From UBA5429 sp942493315 (GTDB taxonomy: Bacteria; Bacteroidota; Bacteroidia; Bacteroidales; WCHB1-69): a stretch of 64,000 bases of DNA. The translations under genes and the position numbers were made by a program. Of this stretch, positions 44,033-52,848 are shown in pieces. The stretch covers positions 372,001-436,000 of the forward strand of contig OW818690.1 of NCBI GenBank assembly GCA_942493315.1, written 5' to 3'. The number at the start of each line of letters is the position of its first letter. The first letter of the stretch is position 1. The notes beneath the pieces are model-generated. The model had not been told where the DNA came from and searched no databases. It was given only the letters and a program-made list of their open reading frames with translations.

Positions 44033-46420
44033 TTATTTGGTCATTGATGGTGGGGGCGTTTTAATTCCCCAGTTATAGTTTGGTTTTTCTCCCATATTAA
44101 ATAGTAAAGTTCCTCCCTTCATTAACAGATCTCTGTTGATCCAGCATTGCTCTATTTTTTCATTATTCCAGGACACATTTTGAATATATACATTTGTCTT
44201 TGAATTATTTACAGTTTTGATAATCAAATTTTTACCAGTATAATATTTTGGATTGAGGGTAATGGTTACCTGATCGAACATCGGACTACCGAACTGAAAA
44301 GTGGGATTCATATTTCCATGACCCTGAACGTCAAAAATTCCAAGAGCGGCTAAAACATACCAGGCGCCCAGTTGCCCCTGATCCTCATCCTGACCTACGC
44401 CATAGCCATGTAGCGATTCATTGCCATAAAAATCATTACAAATAGCACGGGTCCATTTTTGGGTCAACCATGGTTTTCCGGAGTAATTGAACAACCAGGA
44501 TTGATGCAGACAGGGCTGATTTCCATGATTATACAACATTTCAACACCGGAAAAGCTGTTGATATTATCCTTATTTCCGCCAAACATCGATTTTTGGGAT
44601 TCATTAAAGGTCAATTCCAATCTTTTGTTAAACTCATCCAAGCCAATTAAATTGATCAAACCTTTAATATCGTGAGGAATATACCAGGTAAACTGATAGG
44701 CATTTCCCTCTTGAAATCCTGCCCATGCCTTCATCGGATCAAAATTGGGAATAAAAGTACCATTTTCAAGTTTAGGACGAATAAAGCCGGTTTGTGGGTC
44801 GTATAAATTCTTATAATTCTCAGCTAACTTCATCAATTTTTGATAGTTAGCATCATCTCCCATCGCTTTAGCCATTTGAGCAACACCGTAAGAAGTAAAA
44901 GCGTACTCCAGGGTATGAGACGCTCCAAAATTGAAAACCCAACCGTTTGATATTGTGGTATCTTTGTAAGGAATATAGCCATTATTCACAAAATAGTGCA
45001 GATTGTATTTTCCATTTCCCAATCCCCTTCCCTCGTATTGAATTTCGTTTTTCAAAGCAGCCTGATAGCCGGATTGAACATCAAAATTGCGAATACCACA
45101 ATGGTAAGCTGATGCGATCAGGAGTCCCTGAACATTGGTTTGGACACCATTGGTATACACTCCGTTTGCTTCCCCATCATGGAGCCAGCCGCGGTATTTA
45201 TAATAATCGATATTGGATTGGATATAGTCGCTAAAATGTTCAGGATACACCAATGCCCACAGTTGAGAAAGGTTCCAGAAACCGCCCCACATTCCATCCG
45301 TATTGTAGTGTTTATGTGTAGGAATACCGTTTTGATCCATCGGAATTTGTCCAATTTTGCCATCCACTTGAGGGTATTGACCGTTACAATCGCTTGATAC
45401 ACCGCGGCCTAAAAGAGCATGGTACAGACCTGTATAAAATTTAACAATATTTAAGCTATCCCCACCTTCCACTTTTATTCTGCTTAACATTTGATTCCAA
45501 ATAAGGTTGGCATTCGATTTCACCTCATCAAAAGTGGCGCCTTCCGCTTCTTTTTTAAGATTTAAACGGGCATTTTCAATAGAAGTATAACTTAAACCTG
45601 TTTGAATCTCTAATATTTCGCCCTCTTTCATGTCAAATGTTAGGTAAAGGCCATTTTTAGTCCCTCGTGACTCTGTAGCTCCTGCGGTTTGTATTGAATC
45701 AATAAATGAACCAACAGCTTTTGGAATTTTACTTAAATGAGCCACAAAATACATTTTAACTCTTTTCCCGGGGTCACAAAACTTAGCGTACTCCGGATAG
45801 GTTTCCACATAACCCACAATTTCATTTTTTTGATCCCATTTTACGAAAGCTTCAGTCACAGTACTACTTTCACCTTGTTGGTGCCCCATATCAATGATAA
45901 GATGAGCCTGATCTGTTTTAGGAAAAGTGTATCTATGGAATCCAACTCGCTCTGTTGCAGTTAATTCTGCTTTAATTTTATAATCTTTTAAAACTACGGA
46001 ATAATAGCCCGGTTCAGCATGTTCCTCTTTTTTATCGAAACGGGAACGATATCCTGAATCGGGATTTTCCAAGGTTCCCGGGATTGTCTGGAGTGCTCCG
46101 GTAGTTGGCATAAAAACAACACCTCCAACCTGAAACTCATGAAAATGACCAAATCCTTCGATAGAGGTATGGCGATCGTCGTAACCGGCAGGCATCCAGC
46201 TACCGATACTTCCATAAGCGTTGGTATGGGGAGCCAACTTACACATCCCGAAAGGTAAAGCTGCAGGAGTATAAAAAAACCATCTACCATGAACCGATCC
46301 AATTTGAGGATCCACCCATTTTATGGCATTATATTGATTTTCAGTACTTTTACATGATGATAGCAGGATTGATGTCGCTACAATACAAAGTAATGACACC
46401 ACTTTCAGAGAAACTTTCAT
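44033..46420 (-). CDS. GH92 family alpha-mannosidase, lipoprotein
   Basis: The protein is 795 residues from ATG 46420; a TTG 27 nt further upstream would only lengthen the signal. Signal peptide with lipobox LLSSC (C23), so it is a lipid-anchored exo-enzyme facing the periplasm or surface. Family 92 traits are an N-terminal beta-sandwich starting at WVDPQIGS, followed by an alpha-barrel with GMWGGFWNLSQLW, NGNAYQFTWYIPHD-like text and GQDEDQGQLGAWYVLAALG. The acidic residues of that last motif match the calcium-dependent catalytic region of GH92. These enzymes remove alpha-linked mannose from N-glycans or yeast mannan. No SusC/SusD pair or other glycosidase is adjacent, so it is a stand-alone gene, not part of a visible polysaccharide utilisation locus. 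It is convergent with the metzincin gene and divergent from the DUF1697 gene. Confidence 0.9.
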   Translation of the reverse strand: MKVSLKVVSLLCIVATSILLSSCKSTENQYNAIKWVDPQIGSVHGRWFFYTPAALPFGMCKLAPHTNAYGSIGSWMPAGYDDRHTSIEGFGHFHEFQVGGVVFMPTTGALQTIPGTLENPDSGYRSRFDKKEEHAEPGYYSVVLKDYKIKAELTATERVGFHRYTFPKTDQAHLIIDMGHQQGESSTVTEAFVKWDQKNEIVGYVETYPEYAKFCDPGKRVKMYFVAHLSKIPKAVGSFIDSIQTAGATESRGTKNGLYLTFDMKEGEILEIQTGLSYTSIENARLNLKKEAEGATFDEVKSNANLIWNQMLSRIKVEGGDSLNIVKFYTGLYHALLGRGVSSDCNGQYPQVDGKIGQIPMDQNGIPTHKHYNTDGMWGGFWNLSQLWALVYPEHFSDYIQSNIDYYKYRGWLHDGEANGVYTNGVQTNVQGLLIASAYHCGIRNFDVQSGYQAALKNEIQYEGRGLGNGKYNLHYFVNNGYIPYKDTTISNGWVFNFGASHTLEYAFTSYGVAQMAKAMGDDANYQKLMKLAENYKNLYDPQTGFIRPKLENGTFIPNFDPMKAWAGFQEGNAYQFTWYIPHDIKGLINLIGLDEFNKRLELTFNESQKSMFGGNKDNINSFSGVEMLYNHGNQPCLHQSWLFNYSGKPWLTQKWTRAICNDFYGNESLHGYGVGQDEDQGQLGAWYVLAALGIFDVQGHGNMNPTFQFGSPMFDQVTITLNPKYYTGKNLIIKTVNNSKTNVYIQNVSWNNEKIEQCWINRDLLMKGGTLLFNMGEKPNYNWGIKTPPPSMTK

Positions 46421-46483
46421 TTTAATAATTTTTAACACGGTTTTCAAGGTGTAAAAATAGGGAAAAAAACAAAAAGATTTAAC

Positions 46484-46491
46484 TACTTTTG
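46484..46491 (+). promoter_or_regulatory. -7 box for the DUF1697 gene
   Basis: TACTTTTG fits TAnnTTTG and lies 22 nt before the ATG at 46514, giving a short leader. No clear TTG at the expected distance upstream. On the opposite strand CTATTTTTAC at about 46452-46461 may serve the GH92 gene. Confidence 0.45.
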
Positions 46492-46513
46492 TAAAACAAT
46501 TAGATTAAAAAAA

Positions 46514-47062
46514 ATGGGAATTTTTATAGCATTACTTCGTGGTATAAATGTGAGTGGACACAACATGATCAAGATGATTGCATTGAAAAAATGTTTTCAA
46601 GATTTGGATTTTCAAAATATTAGCACCTATTTACAAAGTGGAAATGTTGTATTTCAGAGTTCAATGGAAGATACAAAAACGATAGCCTATAACATCAAAC
46701 AGAAAATTGAACAGGAGTTTGGATTTAGTATTCCTGTTTTGGTTTTTACTTTTAATTATTTAGAAAAAGTGATTTCTCAAAATCCTTTTTTAAACGATTC
46801 AATAAAAGATCCTGCATTTTTTCATGTAACCTTTTTATATTCTGATCAATACCTTCCTACTTTTGATCAAATTGAAAGCAAAAAAAAGGAAAATGAAGCC
46901 ATTGTTTTGGATCAGGATGTGCTCTATTTGTATTGCCCTGATGGGTATGGGCAAACCAAACTAACCAATAGCCTCATTGAATCCAAGTTGAAAGTGGGTA
47001 CAACAACCCGGAACTGGAAAACGGTCAATGAACTATATAAAATAGCAAAAGAGATTGGTTAA
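46514..47062 (+). CDS. DUF1697 family protein
   Basis: 182 residues, the usual length of this family. It opens with the family signature IALLRGINVSGHN, followed by LKKCFQDLDFQNISTYLQSG and NVVFQS, and ends with TRNWKTVNELYKIA. These are the conserved blocks of DUF1697 (PF08002), small cytosolic proteins of unknown biochemical function found across bacteria. It starts with ATG 22 nt after a TAnnTTTG box. It is monocistronic by layout: divergent from the GH92 gene and convergent with the polyferredoxin gene. Nothing here suggests a role beyond the family name. Confidence 0.88.
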   Translation: MGIFIALLRGINVSGHNMIKMIALKKCFQDLDFQNISTYLQSGNVVFQSSMEDTKTIAYNIKQKIEQEFGFSIPVLVFTFNYLEKVISQNPFLNDSIKDPAFFHVTFLYSDQYLPTFDQIESKKKENEAIVLDQDVLYLYCPDGYGQTKLTNSLIESKLKVGTTTRNWKTVNELYKIAKEIG

Positions 47063-47066
47063 AATA

Positions 47067-47093
47067 AATCAAACATTTGTATCCTGTTTGATT
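47067..47093. terminator. Hairpin between convergent genes
   Basis: AATCAAACA and TGTTTGATT form a 9-bp perfect stem around a 9-nt loop, immediately after the DUF1697 stop and before the polyferredoxin stop. There is no long U-tract, so factor-independent activity is uncertain. Confidence 0.4.
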
Positions 47094-47126
47094 CAATTAT
47101 TCTAGGAACTTGAAATATTAGATCCC

Positions 47127-48341
47127 CTAATTCAGTTTGATCCCTTCACATTTGGATTGGTTGCATTCGCCGCAGGCGATGCAGGCCATATCCACTTTTT
47201 TGTCATGAATGGAGCCCATTTTGCAATATTTATGGCATTTTTTGCATTCTGTACAACCATCCAGTACAATTTTATTTGCAAAGGGAAGTTTGGTAGTCAG
47301 GTTTAGCAACATGCCCACAGGACAAATTGCTCTGCAAAAGGGTCGATATATTAAAACAGAAGAGAGAATGAGTATTCCAATCAGAAGGTAAGCCAACCAA
47401 CCGGTTGCAGATAAAGTGAAAATCTTAACAAAAGGATCGTAAGTACAGACGATATTGATCTGAGCTACCAATATCCAGATTCCTAAGGCAATAAATGTAG
47501 CTCTTTGAACGATATGCAAAACTTTTTGGGCCAATTTGCTTCTTAATAAATTCATTCTTGGATTTCTGTACAGAAACTCTTGTAAAGCACCAAAATGGCA
47601 CAACCATCCGCACCAAATTTTTCCAAACAGTATGGTCATCAGAATAATAATCAGTAAAATGATAGGATAAACAACGAGTGAGGTTTTTCCGGAAAACAAC
47701 AATAATGTATCATTAAACATCACTAAAATGCAGGGACATCCTCCTAAAATAAATCCAAAATAAACCAAAGATCCTAGAAGAATGGGATATCTGAAATAGT
47801 GAATCCATTTGGTATGGTAAAATATACTAATCAGAGCAAGCAACATAAAAAGGATAGAAAACCGAATAAAAGTGGGATAATATTTAACCCAATCGATTTT
47901 TACTTTTTCTGTTTTTGCCGGTTCTGCATTGGCAATATCAGCACTATCTTGTAATTCATCTTTGGAGACTTCCTGAAATTCGGACCCTGAAGCATCCTGG
48001 AATTCGTTATTGGAAACTTCTTTAAATTCATCACTATTAGAAGATTCTGAAGAAGAAACTTCTGTAAATTCATCACCGGAAGGTTCTTTGAATTGATCTT
48101 TTCCGGTTGATGCAGGAATAGTCGCATTACTCTCTTTTCCATTGCAGGTTCCTTTTGATGGGCAACTACCGCAGGATTTCTCTTCACAGGATGAATTGGT
48201 TTTATCTGTTTGAGAATTGGAGATTTCAGTTGTTGCTTTAACCTCTTTCGGATGTGTAATTTGGTATTGCTTTATTGAAAAAAACAGTAATGTGCCTAGG
48301 AAAACACAAAACACGATCCATTGTAAAATTTTTCTAATCAT
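47127..48341 (-). CDS. Membrane polyferredoxin (NapH/NosR-like 4Fe-4S protein) with repeat-bearing exported segment
   Basis: 404 residues. There is one N-terminal membrane segment (about 5-25), then a soluble segment of about 120 residues, then four to five membrane helices (about 155-340) with cysteine motifs GGCPC, WCGWLC and CRAICPVGM. The C-terminus carries two ferredoxin-like clusters (CTECKKCHKYC and CIACGECNQSKC). This layout is that of NapH/NosR/CcoG-type membrane iron-sulfur proteins that pass electrons across the membrane; the partner is not identifiable here. The soluble segment has a small cysteine cluster (C52, C57, C60, C66) and a run of six acidic heptad-like repeats DEFxEVS (82-133). 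It lies 35 bp after ftsW, same strand, so it may be read through from the dcw operon although functionally unrelated. Confidence 0.82.
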   Translation of the reverse strand: MIRKILQWIVFCVFLGTLLFFSIKQYQITHPKEVKATTEISNSQTDKTNSSCEEKSCGSCPSKGTCNGKESNATIPASTGKDQFKEPSGDEFTEVSSSESSNSDEFKEVSNNEFQDASGSEFQEVSKDELQDSADIANAEPAKTEKVKIDWVKYYPTFIRFSILFMLLALISIFYHTKWIHYFRYPILLGSLVYFGFILGGCPCILVMFNDTLLLFSGKTSLVVYPIILLIIILMTILFGKIWCGWLCHFGALQEFLYRNPRMNLLRSKLAQKVLHIVQRATFIALGIWILVAQINIVCTYDPFVKIFTLSATGWLAYLLIGILILSSVLIYRPFCRAICPVGMLLNLTTKLPFANKIVLDGCTECKKCHKYCKMGSIHDKKVDMACIACGECNQSKCEGIKLN

Positions 48342-48376
48342 GGTTTAAAAAATTGGAACAGCAAAAGTACTGAAAA

Positions 48377-49468
48377 TTACAATATTTGTTTATTATCGGG
48401 AATACTTTTTCCGATATTTAAAAGCATTCCAATAGCAGAACCTGAGATCACTAAAGCAACTCCACCCCTACTGATAAAAGGGAGTGTTTGTCCTGTAGAT
48501 GGAATTAAACTCACGTTAACCGCAATATGGATCAAGGCCTGGGCACAAAACCAGAAACCTATACCAAAAGCCAGCAAGGTGCCAAAAGCACCCTCCGCAT
48601 TCCTAGCTATACGCATAGCCTGAAATAGTAAAGCAAGATAAAGAAGTAAAACAAAGATTCCAAAAATAACACCTAATTCCTCAACCAAAACAGAAAAAAC
48701 ATAGTCATTATCTCTTGCGGGTAAAGCAACTTTCACCACACCTTGTCCAACACTTCCGGGCAACCAACCCGAGTTGGTAATAGCAGCTTTAGAGAGGATC
48801 ACCTGTTTGGCATAATCTTCAGAAACCCCTTCCACTTCGCCGGTTGACCATAAAGTGATTCTATTAATCAAGGTTTTGGTTCTTCCACCACCGGCAACAA
48901 TGAGAATAGTTGCTCCCAAAACCAGAATTCCAGTGAATAGTGCTAAATATTTTAATTTAACTTTGCCAACAAACATAATCACCATACAAGTAGTAAAGAG
49001 TATGATTGCCGTAGATTGATTCGCTAAAAAAACCCCACCGCAAAAAAGGGCAATAATCCCAAATAAAGTAACAATTTGTTGATTGGTTAATGTTTCTTCC
49101 TTATTGATATGTCCTGCTAAGTTTTTAGCAATGTAAAAAACGACTAAGAACCCAATAATATAAAAAGTTTGCAGATTGATACCAAACAAAGTCAATGACC
49201 TACTATTATCAGTCCCAAACAACAATGTAGAAACCAATAGTATAAAAGCGAGTAGAAGTCCTAAAGGGGCTAATCCGGAAAGTGTTCTATAGCTGATTTT
49301 TGAAAAGATAAACATCATAAAAAAGCTGACTCCAAGAAAAATCAACTGATTGAGCCATAAGCCATCCGTTGTTAAAACCATCAGCATAGAAAAGAGAGCC
49401 AGGATGATTGTAATGGAGACAATCACTCTTCCGCTTAAAAAATTCACTCTGGTACTTGTGGCGTTCAT
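48377..49468 (-). CDS. ftsW: FtsW, SEDS-family septal peptidoglycan glycosyltransferase
   Basis: 363 residues with about ten hydrophobic helices. SEDS landmarks: LPARDNDYVFSVLVEELG, containing the catalytic-loop acidic residues, and STGQTLPFISRGG near the C-terminus. FtsW polymerises lipid II at the division site together with the cognate transpeptidase FtsI, which lies upstream in the same operon. The start ATG is 11 nt after the stop of the murD remnant. In most Bacteroidota murG, murC, ftsQ, ftsA and ftsZ would follow; none is present here, so the cluster ends at this gene. Confidence 0.9.
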   Translation of the reverse strand: MNATSTRVNFLSGRVIVSITIILALFSMLMVLTTDGLWLNQLIFLGVSFFMMFIFSKISYRTLSGLAPLGLLLAFILLVSTLLFGTDNSRSLTLFGINLQTFYIIGFLVVFYIAKNLAGHINKEETLTNQQIVTLFGIIALFCGGVFLANQSTAIILFTTCMVIMFVGKVKLKYLALFTGILVLGATILIVAGGGRTKTLINRITLWSTGEVEGVSEDYAKQVILSKAAITNSGWLPGSVGQGVVKVALPARDNDYVFSVLVEELGVIFGIFVLLLYLALLFQAMRIARNAEGAFGTLLAFGIGFWFCAQALIHIAVNVSLIPSTGQTLPFISRGGVALVISGSAIGMLLNIGKSIPDNKQIL

Positions 49469-49479
49469 ACTCCTTCTAT

Positions 49480-50037
49480 TTACAACTGTGAAACAGCATC
49501 TTTAAACGTATCACCTCTTTCGCGATAGGTTTTAAACATTCCACCACTGACTACACCCGGAGAAAACAAAACTACATCTCCCACTTGTCCTGAGTAAAAA
49601 GCTGTTCTGGTCGCTTCCTCCAGGTTCATAGAAAACAACACTTCTTTCTTGAGACCTTTAAAAAAATCGTAAATAGCTGAATTGTAAACGCCTTGAATGA
49701 TAATGGTTCTCACTTTTTCATTGACTAAGTCTATCAACTCTTCAGTTATAAGATCTACGGAATTGATACTCATGATCCATATAGTAGATTTACTCATACT
49801 TTCGAGGGCAAACCAAACTGAATTAACATTTGTAGATCTGGAATCGTTGATAAAATCGATACCATCTATGGTTTTTACATATTCCAATTTATGGGAAGAG
49901 TTTTCAAAATCATTAAGGGATTCAGCTAAGCTTTCGCTACGTAGATTGATTAATTTGTTGTTCAAAGTGGCGGCCATATCCCCACTTGTTCCAAATTTGT
50001 CCATAACCTGATAGATTGATTTTCTTTGTGTTGCCAT
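49480..50037 (-). CDS. Truncated MurD: C-terminal domain only, probably not an active ligase
   Basis: 185 residues against about 450 for MurD. From about residue 18 it aligns by eye with the end of the MurD central domain and the whole C-terminal domain (LESLNDF-like segment, HKLEYVKTIDGIDFINDS, NVNSVWFALESM, GDVVLFSPG, MFKTYRERGDTFKDAV). The UDP-substrate domain and the ATP-binding P-loop are absent, and only one base separates it from mraY, so no decayed 5' part remains. Residues that normally contact ATP and substrate differ: NDSKATN is NDSRSTN (R67), the GG-DKG loop is MSINSVD, and SPACAS is SPGVVS (159-164). Spacing to mraY and ftsW is tight and the frame is intact, so it is expressed if the operon is. 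It could be a relic or a repurposed protein; an intact murD must exist elsewhere. Confidence 0.75.
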   Translation of the reverse strand: MATQRKSIYQVMDKFGTSGDMAATLNNKLINLRSESLAESLNDFENSSHKLEYVKTIDGIDFINDSRSTNVNSVWFALESMSKSTIWIMSINSVDLITEELIDLVNEKVRTIIIQGVYNSAIYDFFKGLKKEVLFSMNLEEATRTAFYSGQVGDVVLFSPGVVSGGMFKTYRERGDTFKDAVSQL

Positions 50038-50038
50038 G

Positions 50039-51298
50039 TTATCTAACTTTTAAAGTTGCCAATGTAATAACTACTAATAAAATTCCCACGATAATAAATC
50101 TTTGAACGATTTTGGCTTCGTGGAACCCTTTTTTCTGATAATGATGATGCAAAGGAGCCATCAAAAAAACCCGTTTTCCTTCACCGTACTTCTTTTTGGT
50201 ATATTTAAAATATCCTACTTGAATCATCACTGTAAGGGATTGAACAAGAAATACTCCACATAGAATAGGAATCAATAACTCTTTGCGGATAATAATCAAA
50301 AGAACAGCAATTATTCCTCCTAAAGCTAAACTTCCGGTATCTCCCATAAAAACCTGAGCAGGATAACTGTTGAACCAGTAAAACCCGATACATGCCCCCA
50401 CCAGAGCAGCCGTAAAGATTACAATTTCACTGATGTTGGGAATATACATAATATTGAGGTAATCAGCAAAAATGGTATTACCGGAAACATACGCCAGAAT
50501 CGCCACACCAAACGCAATTATCGCTGATGTTCCTGCCGCCAGTCCATCCAAACCATCCGTGAGATTGGCACCATTTGAAACCCCAAGTATTATAAAAATG
50601 ATAATTGGAATCATAAATAAAAAAGTCCATTTACCTTCTTCATCTCCAAATAATCTGGAGAACCAGGCGTAATCAAATTCGTTATTTTTCACAAAAGGAA
50701 TTGTCGTTTTTGTAGATTGTTCCGCTTTACTGGCACTATATGCATTGTAATTAACGGACACATTTTCAATGGAGAAGGCATTATCTTTATTAATAATTAC
50801 GTTGTTTTGTGTTCTGGATTTTTCTTTAATCACAACATCTGGATGAAAACAAAGCACTATACCCACTATAAGTCCTAAAATAGTTTGTCCGATCAATTTT
50901 TTCTTACCTGAAATCCCCTCTTTATTTTTCTTAAACACTTTTACATAATCATCCCAAAAGCCCAACATTCCTAACCATAAGGTTGAGAAAATCATTAAAA
51001 TGATATAAATATTATTGATTTTACATAGAAGCAGAACCGGAACTAAAATGGCAGTAATGATAATAATACCACCCATTGTAGGAGTTCCTTTTTTCTCTAA
51101 CTGACCGGTAAGACCCAGATCTCTGATATTCTCACCAATCTGTTTTTTTCGCAAATAGTTAATAATCCTTTTCCCAAAAATCATAGTAATGATCAGTGAT
51201 AAAATGATGGCGGCAGCCGCTCTGAACGAAATATATTGAAATAATCTCGCTCCGGGGATGTTAAACTTTTCTAACCAGTCAAATAAATAATACAACAT
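50039..51298 (-). CDS. mraY: MraY, phospho-MurNAc-pentapeptide transferase
   Basis: 419 residues from ATG 51298 (MLYYLFDWLEKF), the usual Bacteroidota start; an in-frame upstream start would overlap murE and add a non-hydrophobic tail. It catalyses lipid I formation from UDP-MurNAc-pentapeptide and undecaprenyl phosphate in the inner membrane. Landmarks: GTPTMGG, WLGMLGFWDDYVKV, NLTDGLDGLAAG, FMGDTGSLALGG and APLHHHYQKKG, which include the catalytic and Mg-binding aspartates and the histidine loop. A long insertion (about residues 175-235, ENVSVNYNAYSASK to FSRLFGDEEGKW) is typical of the phylum. It starts 13 nt after murE and ends 1 nt before the murD remnant. Confidence 0.93.
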   Translation of the reverse strand: MLYYLFDWLEKFNIPGARLFQYISFRAAAAIILSLIITMIFGKRIINYLRKKQIGENIRDLGLTGQLEKKGTPTMGGIIIITAILVPVLLLCKINNIYIILMIFSTLWLGMLGFWDDYVKVFKKNKEGISGKKKLIGQTILGLIVGIVLCFHPDVVIKEKSRTQNNVIINKDNAFSIENVSVNYNAYSASKAEQSTKTTIPFVKNNEFDYAWFSRLFGDEEGKWTFLFMIPIIIFIILGVSNGANLTDGLDGLAAGTSAIIAFGVAILAYVSGNTIFADYLNIMYIPNISEIVIFTAALVGACIGFYWFNSYPAQVFMGDTGSLALGGIIAVLLIIIRKELLIPILCGVFLVQSLTVMIQVGYFKYTKKKYGEGKRVFLMAPLHHHYQKKGFHEAKIVQRFIIVGILLVVITLATLKVR

Positions 51299-51311
51299 AA
51301 TGATACTGTTT

Positions 51312-52776
51312 TTATAGGTTAAAATTAATTTTAAGTTCTTCAAAATCATCAAAATGGTGTTTAACCCCTTTGATCTCCTGATAGGTTTCATGTCCTTTAC
51401 CTGCAATCAGCAAAACTCCACCAGGTTGAACGATCATGGCACCTGTTTTAATCGCTTCCTTACGATTTTCAATGGTCAAAACATTTCTCTTAAATGAAAC
51501 AGGAACGCCCTCTTCCATTTGTCGTAATATTTCATAAGGATCTTCACTCCGTGGATTGTCTGATGTCAAAATTACTTTTTGGCTATACTGACAGGCTGTT
51601 TCCGCCATAATAGGACGTTTTAAGGCATCTCGGTCGCCACCACACCCTACAACAGTGATCACTTCAACACTATTTTGGGTTATTTCCCTGATGGTTGACA
51701 ACACATTTTTCAATGCATCAGGAGTATGAGCATAATCTACAATTCCTATTGTTCCCTGATCGTTTTTAACAACCTGGAATCTACCGGTTGCTCCTTCCAT
51801 ATTACTCATCTGAACCAATAATTCCTCTTCATGAACCCCTAACAAAAGGGCAGTTCCATAAATTGCTAATAAATTATAGGCATTAAATTTTCCACACAAT
51901 TTAAAATAAACCTCTTTGTTATTAAAAGAGGCTTGTAAACCTTCAAAACTGTTATCAATAATTCTCCCTTTATAATCGGCAGCCGTTAATAAACTATAGG
52001 TATAAATATGACTTTTACAATTCTGAACCATCACCTTGCCGTTCCGATCATCAATATTTGTTAATGCAAAAGAATCAACGGGCAATTGATCAAACAGGGT
52101 CTTTTTCGCTTGAATATAGTTAGCAAATGTGTGATGAAAATCGAGATGATCATGGGTAATATTGCTAAAAATAGCACCAGTAAAATGGAGTCCGGTAATG
52201 CGATGTTGCACAATAGCATGAGAGCTCACTTCCATAAAACAATAGTCACAACCGGAGTCAACCATCTCTCTCAGCAATTTATTCAACTGAAGAGCATCAG
52301 GTGTAGTATGAGTAGATGGAATTGTTATGTGATTGATTTTATTTACTATTGTAGAGAGTAGTCCTGTAGGATAACCCAAATCCATAAAAAGTTGGTGGAG
52401 TAGAGTAACTGTCGTTGTTTTTCCGTTAGTTCCGGTGATTCCCACTAACTTCAATTGTTCAGAGGGATGATCATAAAATGCTGAGGCTATTAATCCAAGT
52501 GCTTCAGCACTATTTGGAACCAATATCCAAGTAATTTCAGGATTTATTTCAGATGGTAGTTTCACATACAATAACTTGAGCCCCTTTTTCAATTGAAGAA
52601 TCAATAAACCGGTGGCCGTCCGACTGAGTTCCTTTTTGAGCAATATACATAGAAACCCCTTGCTCCGGTTTTCCCACTTTTCGGCTGTCAAATTGAATAT
52701 CTCCAATACAAATATCGGTACTCCCAATAATTTGAGTATGGGGAACTAAAGATAAGATTTGAATAAGTTGATTCAC
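51312..52776 (-). CDS. murE: MurE, UDP-MurNAc-tripeptide synthetase (meso-DAP type), frameshifted as read
   Basis: The N-terminal part starts at GTG 52776 (MNQLIQILSL) and reads DSRKV, GTQSDGHRFIDSSI and GAQVIVCE before stopping at 52549. The rest (LPSEINPEITW, then GTNGKTTT, HTTPDAL, FSNITHDHLDFH, DYAHTPD, GCGGDRD, DNPRSEDP) is in the neighbouring minus frame. The two halves join seamlessly at TGTGAAACTACC (about 52555-52566) if one base is skipped or two are added; adding two As would give VCEKLPSE, exactly what the family shows. The DNPR motif indicates meso-diaminopimelate as the added residue. As an essential gene with all motifs intact it is most likely a sequence error in a short A-run, or less likely a tolerated or programmed shift. 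It lies between ftsI and mraY. Confidence 0.85.
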
Positions 52777-52848
52777 GTTATAAAAAATTAAAAGTTAATG
52801 GTTTGGAAGGGAGAACACAATTTGAACAACAACGGATTTGGGGAGTTT

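Noticed and set aside
46421..46447. TTG start extending the GH92 protein
   Set aside because: ATG 46420 gives a standard lipoprotein signal; the extension adds nothing recognisable.
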